Assembly: GCA_030770545.1 (NCBI GenBank)
Contig: CM061107.1
Location: 6,970,001 to 7,034,000 of the forward strand
DNA length: 64,000 nucleotides
Source: Macropodus opercularis
Taxonomy: Eukaryota; Chordata; Actinopteri; Anabantiformes; Osphronemidae
Reading direction: 5' to 3'
A program made the position numbers and the translations under genes. How positions within the stretch are numbered: the stretch's first letter is position 1; each line of letters starts with the position of its first letter. The notes beneath the pieces were generated by a model that saw only the letters and a program-made list of their open reading frames with translations, was not told where the DNA came from and searched no databases. This document shows positions 11,875 to 23,776 of this stretch, one piece after another.

Positions 11875-13409
11875 CTAATGATGCTCTTTTGTCTGGCTTC
11901 CCAGAGCAAGAGTCAGCGCCATCAGCGCCAGAGAGCAGCAGGCTGTGCAGCCAGAGCTGCTGATAACTTGGGTTGTGACCGGCTGCATCGGCTGAACGTC
12001 TCTGTAGACGTTTGTCATGAAAGGTGATGAGCTGTTGCTGAAGTGGACTGTTGTGCTGAAGAGCTCAATCTGGAGAGGAGACGGCGAACACTTACTTACA
12101 GCTCGAGTTCACTGTGCACGGTGCAGACGCACAAGAAGAACTCACCAGATCTCTGCTGACCTTGATCGTGTCCTTGAACACAGTCCACACCACAGCCTCG
12201 TTGCAGCTGGGGGTCGTCAGAGAGCCGAGGTAGCGGTAATACTTAGTGCGATCCACCCCGACCAGGAGATCATCCAGTGAGATCCCAGGTGCCATCGGAA
12301 CAGAGTCGCCTGAGGACAGAAACACCATCTGAAGGACTGACGCTGAAAACATTTTAGCACAGAACACTGGATCAGACTTTCTGCAAGAAGAGAGTAAAGC
12401 ATCATGTTACCGCTGTTTGTGATGTTGGACAGGTAGGACGTCAGGTTGTGCCAGCTTGCAGGCGTTACCTCCCCTGAGGTTTCCTATAATAGCACACACC
12501 TTGTTAAATGCACGCAGATGTTTAGCCGACGCCTACTAACGTCACATTACAACGTGGTCATAAATGTGTCTCACCTCGATTAAGAAACCAAGAGCAGCAA
12601 ACCCTGTGGGATCTAAAAGAGCGAGGCTTGTGTTGCCGTGGTAGGAGGACTTGCTGCATACGATGTGCAACTGCAAGGAAATAAAGAGAGTTTGAATCTG
12701 CCCTTACTGATAAAACTCTACTACAGTTCAAATTGTGGACCCTACCTCCATTGGATAACGCTTCCCGTCCACTGTGTGCTCAGAGCCGGGCGCAGAGGAG
12801 CCGTTGCCCCAGTGCAGGTGGACCTGGATGCAGTCGTAGGGCTGAGGCAGACCTCCTCCTGAAACCTGAACTCCACTTCCCAAGGCTACTTTGACTAGAA
12901 ACAAATACATTTAAAGAGCCCATGAAATAAAAGCAGTCAATAAACTCGTCTCGGTGCGTCTCTCACTCCTCACCTGTCCAGCCGGTATTTCTTATTGTTT
13001 TCAAAGCCGATGTGCTGTTGAAGTTTTCAAAGTCGAACGCGTTCAGGTTGGAGTCTGCTTCTGCAGACGCCAAGTTAATGTTAATGGGCGACTGCCGGGA
13101 GCCGTTGCAGAACTCGGGAGCGATGACTGGCCAGGTGCTGTCATCTGCAATGAAGAACAAGACCGAGTAGCTACAGAGGAGCAGAGGTGGGGATGTGAAC
13201 ATTACACCAGGATCCTTCAGAGGGAAAGTACTCACTGCAGCTGGCCTGATGATAACACCAGCCTGCAGAGGGAAGACAACACTGACCATTAGTTTGCATG
13301 GAGACAGGTTGAGTCCAAGGTAAAAAAAGAGAATTAGATACGCACCTATGGCACAGTGGGCACTTGGTACCAAGGCACACACAGCAATTACAGCAGCAAG
13401 TGGGTTCAT
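11875..13409 (-). CDS. Membrane-bound carbonic anhydrase, CA4/CA15-like (cluster copy A)
   Basis: Alpha-class carbonic anhydrase, interconverting CO2 and bicarbonate at the cell surface. Minus-strand exons: 13409-13346, 13262-13236, 13144-12974, 12894-12746, 12670-12575, 12483-12411, 12309-12146, 12069-11875; 312 residues. It has a signal peptide (MNPLAAVIAVCALVPSAHC), the WCYHQ...C start typical of CA4/CA15, SRQSPININ, the zinc ligands in HLHWG and MELHIV, the LTTPSC active-site loop, and a hydrophobic C-terminus suited to a GPI anchor. The position expected to hold the proton-shuttle His64 (NTGHTG in related copies) is Trp (NTGWTG). The intron abuts the ATG; an upstream non-coding exon ends at 13520. 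The CA4 versus CA15 assignment cannot be settled by eye. Confidence 0.88.
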
Positions 13410-13519
13410 CTACAAAAACACACCAAACGTCCATCAATAGGCCGTAACCGGTAGGAATGTGATCAGCTCTAAACATTCAAAGCAGGTTTGTCACGTCCAG
13501 CTGATCTGAGCAGTCTTAC

Positions 13520-13580
13520 CTTAACCTGAGCCTCCACGTCTCCAGCAACTGTGGAGCCTCACCCAGGTTTTTATTCCTCT
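13520..13580 (-). promoter_or_regulatory. 5' non-coding exon and putative promoter of carbonic anhydrase A
   Basis: A good donor (GTAAGAC) lies just below 13520. The minus-strand sequence above it, with CAGTTGCTGGAGACG, resembles the equivalent sequence of copy B. A TATA-like AATAAAAA lies near 13567-13574. The first coding exon starts directly at its acceptor, so a separate leader exon is needed. Confidence 0.45.
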
Positions 13581-14465
13581 TCGCCTGTCCAGCCACGGGT
13601 GCGATACCGCCCCTGTTCCACCTCTGAACAGGCCTTCACTGCACGGCCAGAATGTTCGGGAGCTTTTCTTATTGTTTCGTCAGTCAAAGTAGGTTTGAAG
13701 TCTGCATTAATGGACCAGTAACAGGAAGTTAATCAGTATGTACGTGCAGAGGCACATAAAGGAATATGAAAATATTTTATCCTCAAAGCTAAGGAACTGG
13801 TGGTTGATGTTAGGGCCTGGGTCAAACCACAGGTCAAACGCAGGTTGAGCTGGCGTCAGAACAACATGGATAAACGACTCATCGATACCGACCAGTTACG
13901 GCGGATCAGCAATGTAAAGGAGCGAGAGAATAACGTAACACAGTCCAGAACAGACTGTTCTTCGTTTACTGTACATGACTGGGGTGTGAATGGGTATCTG
14001 TGATGTAACACAAAGCTGCATGTGTGTGCTCTATTGAAAAGCTTGTCAGGGCTTAAATAAGTGGTGTGACAGGCTTTTGTGTAATCAGGTGGGTTTTTTT
14101 AACGTTTTTTTAAAGCCACGTTTCAAATTTCTGGCTCACGTTTAGCGATGTAAGAGTTTAAACATAATAGTCTTTACACAAAGTCAGTACCAAGTCCAGC
14201 TGTGGACACTTTCCAACAGAAAACATTTCTGAAAGGGCAGATAGACGGAAAAGGTCTTAAATAAGTAGTGTTTTTAAAAAAATTCTCTATATTATGTGAA
14301 GAAACTTATACTTATATTTTGTGATATGAAATAGTATCATTGAGATCGATTCAACAACAAGAACAAAAAGTGTTGCTGGGTCAGAATATTCACTTTATTT
14401 CTAACATTTGTGTCTTTCAGCAGTTTTAATATCATCATCTTTTAGTTATTACTGCAGCTTCTACT

Positions 14466-14493
14466 ATTATTATTATTATTATTATTATTATTA
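14466..14493. repeat. ATT microsatellite
   Basis: About nine uninterrupted ATT units in the spacer between carbonic anhydrase copies A and B. Confidence 0.9.
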
Positions 14494-14649
14494 CATTAGA
14501 TGATGTGACGCTATGCTAAGACCACATTGCAGAGATGAAGCACATGTTGTGCGACACTACTGCGAGAGGTACTATTAATATTACTATTATTTTTGTTAGG
14601 TGAGTACTACTAAGTTTTGTACTTTGTTACAACTCAATTTACTATAAAT

Positions 14650-16517
14650 TTATAAAATTATAAAATGTAGATAAACAACAGAGAGAAATAGCGCCATCAG
14701 CCCCAGGGGACGGGTTGTGGAGGCAGAGTGGCTCCTTGCAGGCTGAGTTGTGACTTCTTGTGCTGGCTGGATGCCTCTGTAGACATTGGTCATAAATTGC
14801 GATGAGCTGTTGGAGAAGTGTACTGTTGTGCTGAAGAGGTCAATCTAAAGGTGAGATATTGAGCCTGTTAGTTGTGTGAAGCATTTGTGTTTGCTGCGCT
14901 GGTCACTGGCCTGGAAGAACTCACCAGATCTCTGCTGACCTTGATCGTGTCCTTGAACACAGTCCACACCACAGCCTCGTTGCAGCTGGGGGTCGTCAGA
15001 GAGCCGAGGTAGCGGTAATACTTAGTCCGATCCACCCCGACCAGGAGATCATCCAGTGAGATCCCAGGTGCCATCGGAACAGAGTCGCCTGAGGACAGAA
15101 ACGTCTGAGCGACTGAAGCTGGAGCACTTCATAACAACAGATCAAAATCAGCCAACTTACCGCTGTTTGTGATGTTGAACAGGTAGGAGATCAAAGTTCG
15201 CCAGCCTGCAGGTTCACCAGTCGCATTACCTGACATCTCCTGAACAGAAGAAGCGGACAAGTTGCAGAAAAACATGTTCATCTCAAGCTTTGAACCTCTG
15301 AGAACATGTGTAACTAAAATGTACAACTATAGCAAAAACATGCCATGAGCAGATTTAATGCAACTTTGCCATAAATTATTAAAGAGTAGAGTAACATAAC
15401 TAGAGAAGCTTGTTAATGATTCAGCAGGACGGCGACAGCTGCTTGGAAGTTGTGTAGTTTTATCACAATGCAATAAACTGAAGAAGAGCATTTAGCATAT
15501 GACATATCACTTGACAAACATATTGCAGGTACAGAAACGAGATTGTTTCTCACCTCTATCAAGAAACCAAGAGCAGCGAGTCCTGTGGAGTCTTGAACAG
15601 CTAGAGTTGTGTTACTGTTGTAGGACGACTTGCTGTTTACGATGTGTAACTGCAGTAGGTTAAAAATCCAGGTAAAGCTTAGATTAAGTTTATTAATTAA
15701 ACGAATTGCTCTAAGTTATATTTGGCTCCGTACCTCCATTGGATAACGCTTCCCGTCCACCGTGTGTTCAGAGCCGGGCACAGAGGAGCCGTTGCCCCAG
15801 TGCAGGTGGAACTGCAGGCTGTCGTAGGGCTCGGACAGACCTCCTCCTGAAATCTGAAGTCCACTTCCGAGGGTGACTTGGACTGAAGGCATGTAAACAG
15901 CACATGAGGTAGAGGCAGTTAATATAAATTTTTAGATATGCTTATGTATGAGGCTTAAAACTAAGTTTTGGCTGTGAGAGCTCTGCCGACTCCTGGTTGA
16001 GGCATCATTTCTTTCACCCGTGTTTCCAGTGTTGTAAATCCTCGTCAGGGCCGACGTGCTGCTGTAGTTCTGAAACGTGATCGGAGTCAGGCCGGAGTCG
16101 GGTTTGGCAGATTGTGAAAGGATGTTGATGGGCGACTGTCGCACGCCACTGCAGGAGGCAGGAGCGATGACAGGCCAGGTGGAGTCATCTATGAACACAG
16201 GACAAACAAGACACTGAGCTGCTGCAGAGGAGCAGCGTGTTAACACAATACTGCTGCCATTTAAAGACAAAGGCAGATGACTCACTGCAACTCGGACGGT
16301 GATAACACCAGACTGAAGGAGAGAAAGAGCACAGTTATTCATTATTCATAGAAAAAGCTGTCGAGGAGCACAAGGAGTTGATCCAAGGAGTCAAAGGTGT
16401 ACGAATCCAAGACTGAAAAAAGAGTCAAATACTGTAGCTACCGATTTGGTTTGATGCACAGTAGACGTTTGGAACCAGGGTGCTCACCGCAAGCACGGCT
16501 ACCACGGTGCACTTCAT
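14650..16517 (-). CDS. Membrane-bound carbonic anhydrase, CA4/CA15-like (cluster copy B)
   Basis: Minus-strand exons: 16517-16442, 16312-16286, 16188-16018, 15882-15734, 15649-15554, 15239-15161, 15088-14925, 14844-14650; 318 residues. It has a signal peptide (MKCTVVAVLAVSTLVPNVYC), the WCYHRPSC motif, VRQSPINI, zinc ligands in FHLHWG and MELHIV, LTTPSC, and a hydrophobic tail (LGLMALFLSVVYLHFII) for GPI attachment or membrane anchoring. The exon plan is the same as copies A and C, so the cluster arose by tandem duplication. The His64 position is Asn (IYNTGNTG), so the usual proton shuttle is missing although the zinc site is complete. Several N-glycosylation sequons (NYS, NTT, NSS) fit an exported protein. 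Confidence 0.88.
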
Positions 16518-16766
16518 CTGAGAAGAGCACAAAACACCAGTCACCAGATGTTTCACCAAAACTAAAGCGCTTTAAATCGAGAAAGGAAAACCAGAAAACG
16601 TGAAGACAATGGTCACACTTTACTGATGACCTTTGACAAAAATCCACAGACCTTATTTTTAACGGCTATAATCACACAATTAGTGTTTTCTAAATGATTA
16701 AAAGTGATTATAGTGTCATTCAGCTAACAGATGAAGTCAACGTCTAGCTGACCAGATCAGTCTTAC

Positions 16767-16860
16767 CTCGGACGCACCTGCACTGTTCTGTGTCTTCCAG
16801 CAACTGTGATGCCTCACCCTCCTCCTCCGCTCCCTCTGCCCCCCTAACAGACGACCTGAA
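16767..16860 (-). promoter_or_regulatory. 5' non-coding exon and putative promoter of carbonic anhydrase B
   Basis: A donor of the form GTAAGAC lies just below 16767. The minus-strand sequence CAGTTGCTGGAAGAC above it matches the leader of copy A. No clear TATA box was seen. Confidence 0.4.
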
Positions 16861-17986
16861 ACCGCCTCCGGTACACATCCCACTACATAAAGGACTTTGA
16901 CTGATCACTTTAAAACAGTTAACGTTGTATCGCTGTGGTTGGGTTTGGTTTGATTCCTCACAAAGACTCTTTGACCTCACAACAACAAGCACTGTCATTT
17001 ATCACAAATGTCCAAATTGTCTGGAAACTCTTTTGAAGCTACTTGAATGACACAACAGTAGCAAGGATGGCAGCAGTGTTGTCACGTTTCATGAGGGAGG
17101 ACAAGGTGGGTTGGGAGTCAAAAGCAGTCTCTAAACAAGTGTTATTGCTAAAAGCACCACTCCTCACTGCTCCACGAGCATTTTGTCAGCAGGGCCGAGA
17201 AGAACACCAGACTCTCAGCTCAGTAGAGTCGAATGAATAAAGATCAACTGTGGAATAAAAGAGTTCGTGGAGGCTGTAGTTCCCTTTAGACTCTCTAGGT
17301 GGCGTACTCTGCTTCACCCAGGAACAAGACAAGTGCTTAATAAGCCAAAGACAAAGAATGTGAAATAGAGTATGAGCAGAGTTTGAGGGTTGATGGGAAA
17401 TGAGAGAAGGGTGGTAGGTACCAGGGCTGCTGTGATTAACAACCAAGAAACTCTGAATCCAACTGATACTAAATATTTTAATTTAGACTTAATTTAATCT
17501 GTCACAATTCATATTTACAAAAAGCATAACATCATGTGCCTTAATGATAACTAATGGTATTTATTAGTGTAACGCAGCACAGGCTTCATTTAGAGTGATC
17601 GGTTTGGAAGCTTCATGTCAACTGCTAAATGTGCTCGTGGTGGTTTTGACTGGATTTAATTCCAAGATAAGATGAATCAAAACAAATAATGCTAATCCCC
17701 AAAAATAAATATGTGTTTCGTACAGAGCAGCAACAAACGATTTTACACCCAACAACAAACATGACATTTAAAACTGAACAGTTTACACCAATTTAACAAT
17801 TCACAGTATGTTATCTGCCGCATGTATTGCAACGGTCCTTCAGTACTTTGTTTAGATGGAAGTATAGTCATATCTGCTTATGAGGCGTAGATGACTGCAT
17901 GCTTACGTTTGACAGGTGTGGACAGAGCTAAAGCCGAAGACAGTATGTGAGGAAAGAGGAAGCGACTAAGCAGCAGGTACTTGTAT

Positions 17987-19592
17987 CTAACACCTCAACA
18001 GAGCAAGACTCAGGGCCATCAGCCCCACAGAGTAGTGAACTATGGCGGCAGCGCTGGTTGAGCCTGAGCCTGAGCCTGAGCTGGTGCTGGACGGCTGCGT
18101 CGTGACCGGCTGCGCTGGCTGCAGGTTTCTGTAGGTGTTGGTCATGAAAGGAGACGAGCTGTTGGCGAAGTGTACTGTTGTACTGAAGAGGTCAATCTGG
18201 AGGTCAGATGTGAAGCGGGTCAGTCAGAACATCAACACGCGCCGTAACGATTCTTCTAGACTAAAGACTAAAACTTGCTGATGCTGAAGAACTCACCAGA
18301 TCTCTGCTGACTTTGATCGTGTCCTTGAACACAGTCCACACCACAGCCTCGTTGCAGCTGGGGGTCGTCAGAGAGCCGAGGTAGCGGTAATACTTAGTGC
18401 GATCCACCCCGACCAGGAGATCATCCAGTGAGATCCCAGGTGCCATCGGAACAGAGTCGCCTGAGGACAGAAACACCATCTGACACACGGTGATACACAA
18501 CAACGGACCAAACTCCACACAAAAACAGGAAATAATCAAATGTACCCTCGTTAGTGATGTTGGACAGGTAGGAGGTCAAGTTGCGCCAGCTCGCAGGTTC
18601 ACCAGTTGTATTTCCAGACATTACCTGAAAAGGTGTTCACAATGTTTAATTAGACATAATGTGGTGGGAGAAATAGATGCTTTCATAAATCAAATCACTG
18701 ACTCCTGCCTCTTTCCTCACCTCAATGAAGAACCCAAGAGCAGCGATTCCTGTGGAGTCTCCACTAGCGAGAGTTGTGTTTCCTTTGTAGGACGACTTGC
18801 TGTTCACAATGTGTAACTGAAATGACAAACGCCACGATCTAACCTTTGTAATGAAACGCTGGGTCGTGGCTTACAGGAAGTGGCTGCGTACCTCCATTGC
18901 GTAACGCTTCCCATCCACCGTGTGTTCAGAGCCGGGCACAGAGGAGCCGTTGCCCCAGTGCAGGTGGAACTGCAGGCTGTCGTAGGGCTCGGACAGACCT
19001 CCTCCTGAAATCTGAAGTCCACTTCCCAAGTTGACTCTGACTGCAGCAAATACAAACTAGGATGAGTTGATAAATGCAGTAATGAAAACACTGACTCCAT
19101 GTGAAGTATTTATGTCAGCACCTACCTGTGTTATGGGTGTTTTGGATAGTGGTCATTGCTGATTTGTTGTTGAAGTTCTGAAAACCGAATGCAGTCAAGT
19201 TGGAGTTGGCTTTGGCAGATGCTGACACGATGTTAATGGGCGACTGCCTGGTGCCATTACAGTATAAAGGAGCAATGACTGACCAGGTGCTGGAGTCTAA
19301 AGGAGGGAACAGGAAGGAGAGGATGAAGCAGCAGTGGTTAAGATGCTGAGCTTATGCTGCGCTGGATGAAGGATTAAAGTAAAAGCACTCACTGCAGCTT
19401 GGCTCATCATAGCACCAGGCTGGAAGATGAAAGATCACTTATTCAATGCTCTGCATTACAGTAGCTCATGTAAGATGTCACATAGAGTCCAAGAAGCAAA
19501 AGTTTCCAATAGTTACCAATTGTCTCACTGGCACAGTGGACACCTGGTACCAGAGCACACACGGCAAGTGCAGCTATTACAATGAACTTCAT
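17987..19592 (-). CDS. Membrane-bound carbonic anhydrase, CA4/CA15-like (cluster copy C)
   Basis: Minus-strand exons: 19592-19517, 19419-19393, 19296-19126, 19040-18892, 18816-18721, 18624-18546, 18460-18297, 18196-17987; 323 residues. It has a signal peptide (MKFIVIAALAVCALVPGVHC), WCYDEPSC, TRQSPINIV, zinc ligands in FHLHWG and MELHIV, LTTPSC, and a Ser/Gly-rich stretch before a hydrophobic end (VGLMALSLALLRC) suited to GPI attachment. At the His64 position it has Asn, with a His one residue earlier (IQNTHNTG). Exon 7 and much of exon 4 are almost identical in DNA to copy B. A leader exon ending at 20044 and a TATA-like GATAAAAGG on the minus strand near 20092-20100 lie upstream. Confidence 0.88.
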
Positions 19593-20043
19593 CTACAAAA
19601 AACAAAGAAGCCAGCAAAGCTTTCCTCATTTAGTGAAAATATAAACTCATCACTACTAGATTTAGTCACAGGGTTGAAAGAAAACAGACTCGTCGTTCTG
19701 AATGAAGGCACATTACTAGAGCTGAATTTCACTATTGGTTCGAACCGTCTGACACAAATAAAACAGTCTTCACCTGCTCTTGGACCACAATCAATCAATG
19801 GAGGGATAAAGAGTATAGTTAGAGTTTAGCAGTAAGTTACATCTTACTTGTTCCTTCTAATTACACCTAATCAACACGAAAAGCACTTTACCGTGGATGA
19901 TTACCACAACCATGACACAAAGGAACATGTTCAGGAAGTTACTTGAGAAATAATTTATGAATGTCCACAAGTAGAATAACTTCTGATCAAAAGATGAGAT
20001 CACTGACGCGTACTACAGCTGGTTTTCAGAGGCAGCGTCTTAC

Positions 20044-20105
20044 CTTTACGGCGCCTGTATCTCTTCTGTCCTCTGAAGAGCCTGAGCCGCCTCCTTTTAT
20101 CCTCT
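20044..20105 (-). promoter_or_regulatory. 5' non-coding exon and TATA-like box of carbonic anhydrase C
   Basis: The donor GTAAGAC follows 20044 on the minus strand, as in copies A and B. GAGGATAAAAGGAGG upstream is a plausible TATA element. Confidence 0.45.
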
Positions 20106-22220
20106 GCCCTTCACGCAGCAGGTGTGGCCGACTCCATCAGATGCACAGTTTGACCTCATCTGAAGTATTTTCCAGAGATGATTAGCAGATAAGGTTAAGA
20201 TTTATCTGTTGCCATTTGATCCAAGGAACCAGGGTCAAACGCAAGGTCATTTTTGGACGTTTCAGTTATTCACCAGTAAGACTTTTAGAGATGCAACCTG
20301 AAGAAGAGATGGGACCATGTTTAAACTGGGAGGCAGATGCATTCGAGTGAAGACAGAATATTCCATTGTCACGTTATTTCTTTTTTCACAAAACCAGTTG
20401 GACAGGACGTAAACAAAAATAAGATGTCAAGATGATCTATTGTCCCGGTTTCCCTGTGGCACCACACTTTCAAAACATTTGTTCTAGGTTTCAGAATCAT
20501 CTTCAGGATGGGTTTCATCTAAACCTGGTCACGTCGACATGAGGCAGGAGGCTGAAAAGCAGAGAGACCTGATTTAGGGCAATTCATACAAGGAAGTCAA
20601 GCAACTAGAGCTGGAATGAACTGAATGCTTGGAATACACATTGGCATTTAACTCGTGAAACATTACCAGAAAACAAGGTGTCATTTTAATTATTTTAGAA
20701 ACACTACACCTGTCTTGTCAGTCAAGTCTCATCTCATTAGCAGGTTGCTAGGTTCATAAACAAAGTGGATGCAATAAATCTCCCATTGTCTGCGTTTCCC
20801 ACAGGTTTCACCTCCCAGGAAGCCAAGTGCTGGACTTTCTGCAATTACACAACCACATAAAGATCAAACACCGCAGCTGCTCGCCATCATCCTTTTTACC
20901 GCACGTAGGCTGCCACAGTAGACACATACCTCCAATTGTGTGTCGCTACATTCATTTGTGGTCAAGCAGAAGCAACTGTGTGACACACAACAGTGATATG
21001 TAACAGTTTGCTGATCACATCACTGCGATCACTGGTTGTAATGTACACCGACGTGTTGTGTTAGAACATCTCAACTGAAGGCTGGTTTTTCTAGATGTGC
21101 TTCATCAGATAGCAAATCTCAATCTCTGGTGAAGGTTTCAATGTCTTTCTCAACAAGCTACAACAGCTTGAAGGGCATTAAAACCAGTTGTTAAGTCATA
21201 GATTTATTTCACACTAAGAGCAGGAGCCCACGTCCAGTCCAGACTAGAGCTGTGAGTTGCTTTCTCTGTGGCTTCTTTTTCAACAGAGGCCTTTGAACTA
21301 TTCATTTAAATTTATGACTGATTAGAGTTTAACCTTTTCAGCATGTGGTGTTGTTCACCAACATGATCTTTATTAGTGCACAATCTACAAGTCGTCAGGT
21401 TCTTTGTTTGGTAGCGTTCCATCTGCTTTTTCAGTCTGAAGTATTTGTTCCCTGCAAAGAGTATTTGTTCACTTTATGTAAATGAACCAACTTCATTAGT
21501 TCTCTGGAACTGTCACATAGAATCTTCCGCCTTTTGTCGTTTCACTGACTGTATCTTGCTTCATGAAGCGTTTACTTCTTTGAAGATGTTCTGAGATGAG
21601 CACACTTTAACATAGCGATATATTTATTGTAATCTTAGCAGATCCAACAGTTTACGATACATGTCCTCTTTCTCTAGACAACAATAAAAACTATGATCAT
21701 CCCTTTAAAAGTTTGCATTCACAGTGTTCATTAGCTGAGACGTACACACACACACACAAATAAATGGGGAAATCACATCATGAGCTCAGCCGCTCACTAT
21801 GTTCTGGATGCAGGGGCATCCTCCTACAACTACTGCTCCTCTCTGAGGGGAAACTCTACAATCCCCTCCAAGCACTGGAGGCAAATTTAAAAGTCCTTTG
21901 AAAAGGAATCATAACACCAAAGCATTGCAGTGACACCACACACCTGTTGTGAATATAGTATATACCTCTAAGGACCTATCGAACAGGTCAACTAGTGTTT
22001 AGTTGTGTCCGTTCACCACTATTAAGTGCTAAGGTGCTGACCAGTAGATGGAGGAAACCAGGCGAAGGTTTTTCTAAATAAAATGTCCAGACTATAGTTG
22101 TAGATCCATATCACACGCTAATATCAACTGCATTTCAAACGGTGGAGATTGAGTTACAGTAGGAGGTAAATAGAGACGCAGAAGACGCATTTTTGCAGAC
22201 AATCAGTTCAAGGGCACATA
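20106..22220. other. Spacer between carbonic anhydrase C and the two-domain carbonic anhydrase gene
   Basis: No coding exon seen. It contains the first copy of a 0.65-kb duplicated segment (21231-21880). The rest shows no recognised family. Confidence 0.5.
21231..21880. repeat. Duplicated 0.65-kb segment, copy 1
   Basis: Runs from CGTCCAGTCCAGACTAGAG to about CAAGCACTGGAG. It is nearly identical to 23224-23888, about 2.0 kb away in the same orientation. The main differences are single bases, a short insertion near 21772-21780, and a shorter CA run. It lies just past the 3' end of the two-domain carbonic anhydrase gene. Confidence 0.9.
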
Positions 22221-23731
22221 TTACATGAAAAGCCGCAGGCATGTCAATAGCAGAAACATTGCGATGGGTCTGGGAGAACTGGATGACGACTCGGTTGTGT
22301 AGATGGTTCTGCCATTCAGAGGCTGCGTTGGACGGAACACACTGGAATATCCTGTCTGGGCTGGAAACATCGATAACTGGAGGGGTCCAAACAAAGTCAC
22401 ACGTGAGGTTAGAGCAAATCTTTTTCATTTACATCTGGGAAACTGAGGATTAAAAACATCATAATGCCTGCAGGGCTCTAGTACATATAGGATAATCACA
22501 CGGCGAAAAGTCATCTCCTACGGCTTGAAGGCATCTTAGTAACCAGTGTTTGTATTGTTTGCATTGTTTCTGGAACTGCAGCGTCTTTGTGTGTTTCAAA
22601 GATACCGATCTGTAGAACATACCAGCTTGTGATCCACCTTGATGGACTCCTTAAAGACCGACCAAACCACTGCTTCGTTACATAAGGGAGTGGTTAAGGA
22701 GCCGTTGTAGCGATAATACGCGTCTCTGTTCACGCTGCCGAGCAAGTCATCAATGGAGAAAGCGGCTGTGACCTGAACTTGAGAGCCTACAGATGGGAAA
22801 CGATGTTGTGATATTTGTAGCGTATGAGAGGAACGTACGTGAGTGTGTGTGTGTGTGTGTGTGTAGCCAAACACTCACTGATGTTTTGAACAGAAGACAG
22901 GAAGCTGGTCAGCGCTTTCCAGGCAGTCGTCACAGAGGCTGGAGTTGATGATGTATTTGCCTGTAGAAACAAACCCGTTGAACAGCTCAGGCCACTAGTT
23001 TGCTACTAATCCACGTTATTAGTGGCTCAAACAAAATAAAAACAAATATTATCTGGGGACACTGACTCCGTGCTTTAGATTTATTTTATTGCTACTAAGC
23101 ATTACCTCAATAAAGAACGCCAGCACTGCCAGGCCACTGGGGTTTTGGGTTGCATCACTCAGAGTTAAATCCTTCCTCTTGCTCACTATGTGCATCTGGA
23201 CAAAACAACAGGAACAACAGTGACGTCCAGTCCAGACTAGAGCTGTGAGTTGCTTTCACTGTGGCTTCTTTGTCAACAGGGGCCTTTGAACTATTCATTT
23301 AAATTTATGACTGATTAGAGTTTAACCTTTTCAGCATGTGGTGTTGTTCACCAACACGATCTTTATTTGTGCACAATCTACAAGTCGTCAGGTTCTTTGT
23401 TTGGTAGCGTTCCATCTGCTTTTTCAGTCTGAAGTATTTGTTCCCTGCAAAGAGTATTTGTTCACTTTATGTAAATGAACCAACTTCATTAGTTCTCTGG
23501 AACTGTCACAGAATCTTCCGCCTTTTGTCGTTTCACTGACTGTATCTTGCTTCATGAAGCGTTTACTTCTTTGAAGATGTTCTGAGATGAGCACACTTTA
23601 ACATAGCGATATATTTATTGTAATCTTAGCAGATCCAACAGTTTACGATACATGTCCTCTTTCTCTAGACAACAATAAAAACTATGATCATCCCTTTAAA
23701 AGTTTGCATTCACAGTGTTCATTAGCTGAGG

Positions 23732-23776
<45 letters not shown>

